A stretch of DNA of 64,000 bases, taken from contig JBBECE010000014.1 in assembly GCA_040881985.1 (NCBI GenBank), positions 1-64,000 of the forward strand. The letters are read 5' to 3'. A model generated the notes under the pieces. That model was not told where the DNA came from, made no database searches, and saw only the letters and a program-made list of their open reading frames with translations. The position numbers and the translations under genes were made by a program. Source of the stretch: JBBECE01 sp040881985. Its GTDB lineage: Bacteria; Pseudomonadota; Alphaproteobacteria; Rhizobiales; Devosiaceae. Positions 60,333 to 64,000 of the stretch are shown piece by piece (position 1 is the first letter of the stretch; the number at the start of each line of letters is the position of its first letter).

Positions 60333-60971
60333 ATGACCCAGGACGCGCTGATCGAGCGGATCGCCGCGAGGCTCCTCACCATCCCGCAAGAGCCCGGCAA
60401 GGCGGCCTATCGCGAATTCGCCGGCAAGCCGATTTTCAATGCCGAAAGGCCGGCGATCCATGCCGCGGTGCTGCTGGCACTGGTCAAACGCGCCGAGGGT
60501 TACCGAGTACTCTATACGGAGCGAGCGAGCGACCTCCGGGACCATTCGGGGCAGGTTGCGTTTCCGGGCGGCAAGATCGACGGGAGCGACCGCGACGCGG
60601 CGGGGGCGGCGATGCGGGAAGCGGCGGAGGAAGTGGCGCTGCGGGCCTCGGATGCCCGCGTTGTCGGCTATCTGCCCAACTATTTCACCGGCTCGAACTA
60701 CCGGATCACCGCGGTCGTCGCCGAGGTGCATCCAACCGCCCCGTTCCGGGCCAATCCCGACGAGGTCGCGGGGATCTTCGAAGTCCCGCTTGCGCACCTT
60801 CACACCGATGGGGCCTGGTCGCGGCTGACATTCGTTCGCGGAAAAATCTCGCGGGCGACCTGGCGAATCGACCATGACGGGCACTCGATCTGGGGGATCA
60901 CCGCGTCGCTGACGCGGCTTTTCCGCGACCTGGCACTGAAGGACGAGGGGTCTGGCGATGCAGGCGCCTGA
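60333..60971 (+). CDS. NUDIX CoA pyrophosphatase-like protein
   Basis: A 212-residue NUDIX hydrolase. The CoA-type signature LRDHSGQVAFPGGKID precedes the NUDIX box GGKIDGSDRDAAGAAMREAAEEV, in which GG, E-A-A and EE are at the right spacing. NYFTGSNYRITAVVA is typical of NudL/CoAse. It probably cleaves CoA into phosphopantetheine and 3',5'-ADP. It overlaps the CCA-adding enzyme gene by 14 bases. Confidence 0.9.
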   Translation: MTQDALIERIAARLLTIPQEPGKAAYREFAGKPIFNAERPAIHAAVLLALVKRAEGYRVLYTERASDLRDHSGQVAFPGGKIDGSDRDAAGAAMREAAEEVALRASDARVVGYLPNYFTGSNYRITAVVAEVHPTAPFRANPDEVAGIFEVPLAHLHTDGAWSRLTFVRGKISRATWRIDHDGHSIWGITASLTRLFRDLALKDEGSGDAGA

Positions 60972-62214
60972 GACGCTCGCCGGGGCGGCATGGCTGAAGG
61001 CGCCGGCGACGCGCGCCGTCTTCAAGGCGCTCGACGGCAAAGCCGGGCGCACCCGCGCCGTCGGCGGCATTGTCCGCGACACGCTGCTCGGGATCGGGCG
61101 CGCCGATATCGACATGGCGACCGAGTTCAAGCCGAAAGAAGTAATGGCGCGGGCGGAAGCCGCCGGACTCACCGCGCATCCGACCGGCATCGCGCACGGC
61201 ACGATCACCCTTGTCCATCAGGGCAACCCGATCGAGGTGACGACGCTGCGGCGCGACATCGAGACCGACGGACGGCGCGCCGTCGTCCGGTTCGGCACCG
61301 ACTGGGCGGATGACGCGGCCCGGCGCGACTTCACCATGAACGCAGTCTATGCCTTCGCCAACGGCAAGCTCTTCGATCCTTTGGGAGGGGTCGAGGATTG
61401 CCTTGCCCGGCGCGTCCGGTTCATCGGCCACCCCGACGACCGGATCAAGGAGGACTACCTGCGCATCCTCCGCTTTTTCCGCTTTTTCGCCGTCTATGGC
61501 GACGGGCGGCCCGACGCCGAGGGGCTCAAGGCCTGCGCGCGGCTGAAGGCGGGTTTGGCGCAACTTTCAGCGGAGCGGGTCTGGGGCGAACTCAAGAAAC
61601 TCCTCGGCGCTGAGGATCCGTCCCGCGCTCTCCTCTGGATGAGGACGGCGGCGGTCTTGGGCGAGGTGCTGCCCGAATCGGAGAAATGGGGGATCGACTC
61701 GATCCATTCCCTGAGCGCGACCGGCCATGAGCTCGGCTGGCCGCCCGACCCGCTGCTGCGGCTGATGGCGATTGTCCCGCCACGGGCCGAGCGCGTCGCC
61801 TCGCTCGCCAAACGCCTCAAGCTCGCCAAAGCCGAGAGCAAGCGGCTCGACACCTGGGCCGCAAGCGAGCTGCCGCCGCCGGGGACGAACGACGAGGCGC
61901 TGATGCGGCTTCTTTATCGCGGCGAGCCGGACGGCATCGCCGACCGGTTGCGCCTGGCGATCGCGCGGGCTCGGGGCGCGCACGAGCCCGCGGCCGAGGC
62001 TGCCTATCAACGGTTGGTCGCTCTGACCGGCGCCTATGCGCGACCAAAATTTCCGCTGAAGGGCAAGGACCTCGTGGCGCGAGGCATGGTGCCCGGCCCG
62101 GAGGTCGGGCGCCGCCTCAAGAGACTCGAGGACGCCTGGGTCGAGAGCGGCTTTACTCTCGGACGGAAACAACTTCTGGCAAAGATCGGGGTGGCCGGGT
62201 GGCGTCCGAGGTGA
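60958..62214 (+). CDS. cca: CCA-adding tRNA nucleotidyltransferase
   Basis: A 418-residue class II nucleotidyltransferase. The active site is readable as VGGIVRDTLLG, then ADIDMATEFKP (metal Asp pair), and RRDFTMNAVYA with DPLGGVED. LRILRFFRFFAVYG follows in the neck. It adds or repairs the CCA end of tRNAs, or acts as poly(A) polymerase. It starts inside the end of the CoA pyrophosphatase gene. Its last 62 bases overlap the DUF1059 gene on the other strand. Confidence 0.93.
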   Translation: MQAPETLAGAAWLKAPATRAVFKALDGKAGRTRAVGGIVRDTLLGIGRADIDMATEFKPKEVMARAEAAGLTAHPTGIAHGTITLVHQGNPIEVTTLRRDIETDGRRAVVRFGTDWADDAARRDFTMNAVYAFANGKLFDPLGGVEDCLARRVRFIGHPDDRIKEDYLRILRFFRFFAVYGDGRPDAEGLKACARLKAGLAQLSAERVWGELKKLLGAEDPSRALLWMRTAAVLGEVLPESEKWGIDSIHSLSATGHELGWPPDPLLRLMAIVPPRAERVASLAKRLKLAKAESKRLDTWAASELPPPGTNDEALMRLLYRGEPDGIADRLRLAIARARGAHEPAAEAAYQRLVALTGAYARPKFPLKGKDLVARGMVPGPEVGRRLKRLEDAWVESGFTLGRKQLLAKIGVAGWRPR

Positions 62215-62374
62215 TCATTTCCTTGATCCCCTGAACCGTGCTGCGGTCGACCGAAGTTTCGCCGTGAGCCGAGTGCATATGGTTGAGCGCGCGGGCGACA
62301 ATTTCGGCTTCGAGCTCGTCCCTCGTATGCCAGGCGCAACCGGGCACCAGCGTGCCGCAATGGTAGTGCTTCAT
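62153..62374 (-). CDS. DUF1059 family small protein
   Basis: A 73-residue protein. The start MKHYHCGTLVPGCAWHT with two Cys and HMHSAHGETSV with paired His match DUF1059; these could bind a metal. The last 20 residues are coded opposite the end of cca, a long overlap. Function is unknown. Confidence 0.72.
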   Translation of the reverse strand: MKHYHCGTLVPGCAWHTRDELEAEIVARALNHMHSAHGETSVDRSTVQGIKEMITSDATRPPRSLPEVVSVRE

Positions 62375-62447
62375 CGGTTTTCGCCGGGTTGTCTCTGCAC
62401 CCGCCGCATCCTGTCACCGAAATAAGACGTTGGTTTGATGGCGCGGC

Positions 62448-63335
62448 TCAGGGCCAGCTGACCAGCGGAGGCAGTGAGGAGAGGATCGAGGCCACATTGC
62501 CGCCGGTGTAGAGCCCGAAGGCCGTGCCGCGGTCGTAAAGCAGGTTAAATTCGGCATAGCGGCCGCGGCGCTCGAGCTGCTCCTGCCGGTCCGCGTCGCT
62601 CCAGGGGCTGCTCCAATTGCGCCGCACGATTTTGGGATAGGCGGCGAGAAATTGCCGGCCGACGTCCTTGGTGAAGGCGAAGTCAGCGTTCCAGCCGCCG
62701 GAATTGAGCCGGTCATAGAACAGGCCGCCGACCCCGCGAGGTTCGTTGCGATGGGGGAGATAGAAATATTCGTCGCACCAGGCGCGGTAGCGCGCGTAAT
62801 CGATCTGGCGATGCGGCGCGCAGGCGGCGCGCATGGCTGCATGGAAAGCGAGCGTGTCGGGGTCGGATTGGGTCCGGCGCCGGTCGAGCATCGGGGTGAG
62901 ATCAGCGCCCCCGCCGAACCAGCATTGCGAGGTCACGACCATCCGGGTGTTCAAATGAACCGTCGGCACGTGCGGATTGAGCGGATGGGCGATGACTGAA
63001 ACGCCCGCCGCCCAGAAGTGTGGAGAAGTTTCGGTGCCGGGCATCTCTGCGGCGAATTCGGGCGCGAACTCGCCGTGCACGGTCGAAATATGCACGCCGG
63101 CCTTCTCGAAAAGGCGCCCGGCGAGCATCGAGGTTTCCCCACCCCCGCCATCGCCGCCCGAAGGATTCTGGCGCGTCCAGCCCTGCCGCTTGAAGCGGCC
63201 GGCGGGCCGGTCGCTCGGTGGTCCGTCGAGTGCGTCCTCGAGACCTTCAAACGCCGCGCAAATCTTGTCGCGCAGCTCATGGAACCAGCCCGCGGCCAGC
63301 GCCTTACTCGCCTCGATGTCGTCGGGCAGACTCAT
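62448..63335 (-). CDS. hemF: Oxygen-dependent coproporphyrinogen III oxidase
   Basis: A 295-residue haem enzyme. HemF motifs are GGGGETSMLAGRLFEKAGV, WFGGGADLTPML, CDEYFYLPHRNEPRGVGGLFYD (part RNEPRGVGGLF) and the ending NLLYDRGTAFGL. It turns coproporphyrinogen III into protoporphyrinogen IX with O2. The ATG at 63335 gives the usual N-terminus (MSLPDDIEASKALAAGW); longer frames reach far upstream and are not supported. It is divergent from petA. Confidence 0.95.
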   Translation of the reverse strand: MSLPDDIEASKALAAGWFHELRDKICAAFEGLEDALDGPPSDRPAGRFKRQGWTRQNPSGGDGGGGETSMLAGRLFEKAGVHISTVHGEFAPEFAAEMPGTETSPHFWAAGVSVIAHPLNPHVPTVHLNTRMVVTSQCWFGGGADLTPMLDRRRTQSDPDTLAFHAAMRAACAPHRQIDYARYRAWCDEYFYLPHRNEPRGVGGLFYDRLNSGGWNADFAFTKDVGRQFLAAYPKIVRRNWSSPWSDADRQEQLERRGRYAEFNLLYDRGTAFGLYTGGNVASILSSLPPLVSWP

Positions 63336-63586
63336 CCTTGCTCCGTGCCTAGCTCGCCGGCGCGGCCTCCCTAGCATGGCAGGCGCCGGGATGGCACCCG
63401 GCCTCGGCGCGGGGCAACTTTCGCGCCAGGGACGCTTTAGTGTCGCAGATGCTGTGAGCGGCGGGGTCGCGGGCTGGACAAGCCCCGCCCGGAGTGCAAA
63501 AAGAACCCCGGCTTCGCGCCGGGCCAGCGGTGGGCGCAGGGCGCCGGTCGAGCGGCGCGCCAAGGTCCAACGCGGGGGTTGCGAGC
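63336..63586. promoter_or_regulatory. Divergent region between hemF and petA
   Basis: This 251-base region must hold promoters for both genes. It contains a hairpin with arms GCCGGG (63385-63390) and CCCGGC (63397-63402), and the terminator-like structure at 63497-63523. No open frame with family support is present. Confidence 0.4.
63497..63523 (-). terminator. Terminator-like hairpin on the minus strand, upstream of petA
   Basis: Read on the minus strand, arms CCCGGC (63523-63518) and GCCGGG (63512-63507) with loop GCGAA are followed by GTTCTTTTT. This fits a Rho-independent terminator for leftward transcription, yet no leftward gene lies to its right in the window. Confidence 0.45.
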
Positions 63587-64000
63587 TTGACGACGGAAGC
63601 GGAAACCGAGCCCACCCGGCGCGACTTTATCTACATTGCAACCGGGGCGGTCGGGGCGGTCGGCGTTGCGGCGGCGGTCTGGCCGCTGATCGACCAGATG
63701 AATCCCTCCGCCGCGGTCAGGGCCCTCGTCTCGATTGAGTTCGATTTGAGCCCGATCGCCGAAGGGCAAAGCGTCACGATCATCTGGCGCGGCCTGCCGC
63801 TCTTCATTCGCCATCGCACTGCGGCCGAAATCGCCGCCGCCGTCGGGACCCCGCTCGACGAACTCAAGGACCCTCAATCCGACTCGGAGCGAATCAAGCA
63901 AGGCCATGCCCAATGGCTGATCATGGTCGCCATCTGCACGCATCTGGGCTGCGTGCCGCTCGGGGAGTCCGGCCCCTTCGGCGGCTGGTTCTGCCCCTGC
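63587..64000 (+). CDS. petA: Ubiquinol-cytochrome c reductase Rieske iron-sulphur subunit (C-terminus cut by window edge)
   Basis: At least 138 residues of the bc1 complex Rieske protein. The Tat-type signal RRDFIYIATGAVGAVG with the membrane anchor lies at about residues 9-35. The cluster-binding motifs are CTHLGCVPLG and GGWFCPC at the edge of the window. WRGLPLFIRHRT is the usual block before them. The start seems to be a TTG at 63587 with GGGGG about seven bases upstream; no in-frame ATG precedes the Tat motif. The cytochrome b and c1 genes should follow to the right. Confidence 0.93.
   Translation, partial: MTTEAETEPTRRDFIYIATGAVGAVGVAAAVWPLIDQMNPSAAVRALVSIEFDLSPIAEGQSVTIIWRGLPLFIRHRTAAEIAAAVGTPLDELKDPQSDSERIKQGHAQWLIMVAICTHLGCVPLGESGPFGGWFCPC

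Noticed and set aside
63336..63563. Long N-terminal extension of HemF to 63563
   Set aside because: The added residues are Pro/Arg-rich without family similarity and cover the promoter region.
1..64000. CRISPR arrays, tRNA or rRNA genes, prophage, insertion sequences, plasmid or chromosome origins
   Set aside because: I found no spaced direct repeats, cloverleaf sequences, transposase, integrase or replication genes by reading both strands. A covariance-model search for RNAs would be needed to exclude small ones.

Overview
The window is GC-rich, densely packed DNA from an alphaproteobacterium, most likely of the order Hyphomicrobiales (Rhizobiales). This rests on the kinds of genes present: a PccR-type regulator divergent from propionyl-CoA carboxylase, a RutR-type repressor beside PreT/PreA and PydB/PydC, a Zur/Znu cluster, HemF, and a Rieske protein with a Tat signal. 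There is no rRNA, tRNA, CRISPR array, phage or insertion sequence that I can see. About 60 genes occupy nearly all of it. Several short pieces of once longer genes are scattered between intact operons.

Layout. 1-1268: truncated REC/degenerate-GGDEF/PilZ regulator. 1422-4649: polar amino-acid ABC transporter. 4785-13178: peptide use (M20 peptidase, Dpp-type ABC transporter with fused ATPases, SDR, remnant of a TTC38-like protein, P1/S58 aminopeptidase). 13260-15125: Kef-type antiporter. 15122-19218: outer-membrane TPR/barrel protein, FecR-domain protein and CHASE2 adenylate cyclase. 19465-21959: DUF3307 membrane protein and a partner-switching module (cNMP-binding SpoIIE phosphatase, RsbW-like kinase, STAS antagonist). 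22082-23949: Fe-alcohol dehydrogenase and NagB. 23997-38321: reductive pyrimidine degradation (preT, preA, DoxX, rutR, beta-alanine aminotransferase, mmsA, beta-ureidopropionase, dihydropyrimidinase, NitT/TauT-type ABC transporter, nucleoside hydrolase). 38381-40206: etfB stump and full ETF-ubiquinone oxidoreductase. 40341-43209: ThuA/Gfo-Idh cluster with a nuclease-family remnant and a REP-like palindrome. 43211-52382: DUF4424 protein, PccR, and the propionyl-CoA to succinyl-CoA pathway with a macrodomain gene inside it. 52379-58380: SMR transporter, MurD2/MurL peptidoglycan route, Znu zinc uptake and Zur. 58425-64000: metallophosphoesterase, NUDIX remnant, GNAT, CoA pyrophosphatase, CCA-adding enzyme, DUF1059, HemF and the start of petA.

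How the genes work together. Uracil and thymine would be reduced, opened and decarbamoylated, and the beta-amino acids turned by the aminotransferase and MmsA into acetyl-CoA and propionyl-CoA. The second regulon (pccB, pccA, epimerase, mutase) would then feed propionyl-CoA into succinyl-CoA. The presumed transporter for this pathway carries two in-frame amber codons, one in the ATPase near its end and one early in the binding protein.

The best candidate for an undescribed system is the stretch 15122-21959. An envelope module (OM barrel, FecR, CHASE2 adenylate cyclase) sits beside a partner-switching module whose phosphatase has a cyclic-nucleotide-binding domain that keeps its binding residues. 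This suggests a cAMP-gated partner switch; the link is inference. A second candidate is the run zinc-binding protein - MurL - MurD2 - SMR, transcribed away from Zur-box-like dyads. A third general oddity is that all seven convergent gene pairs overlap at their ends or lie 1 base apart.
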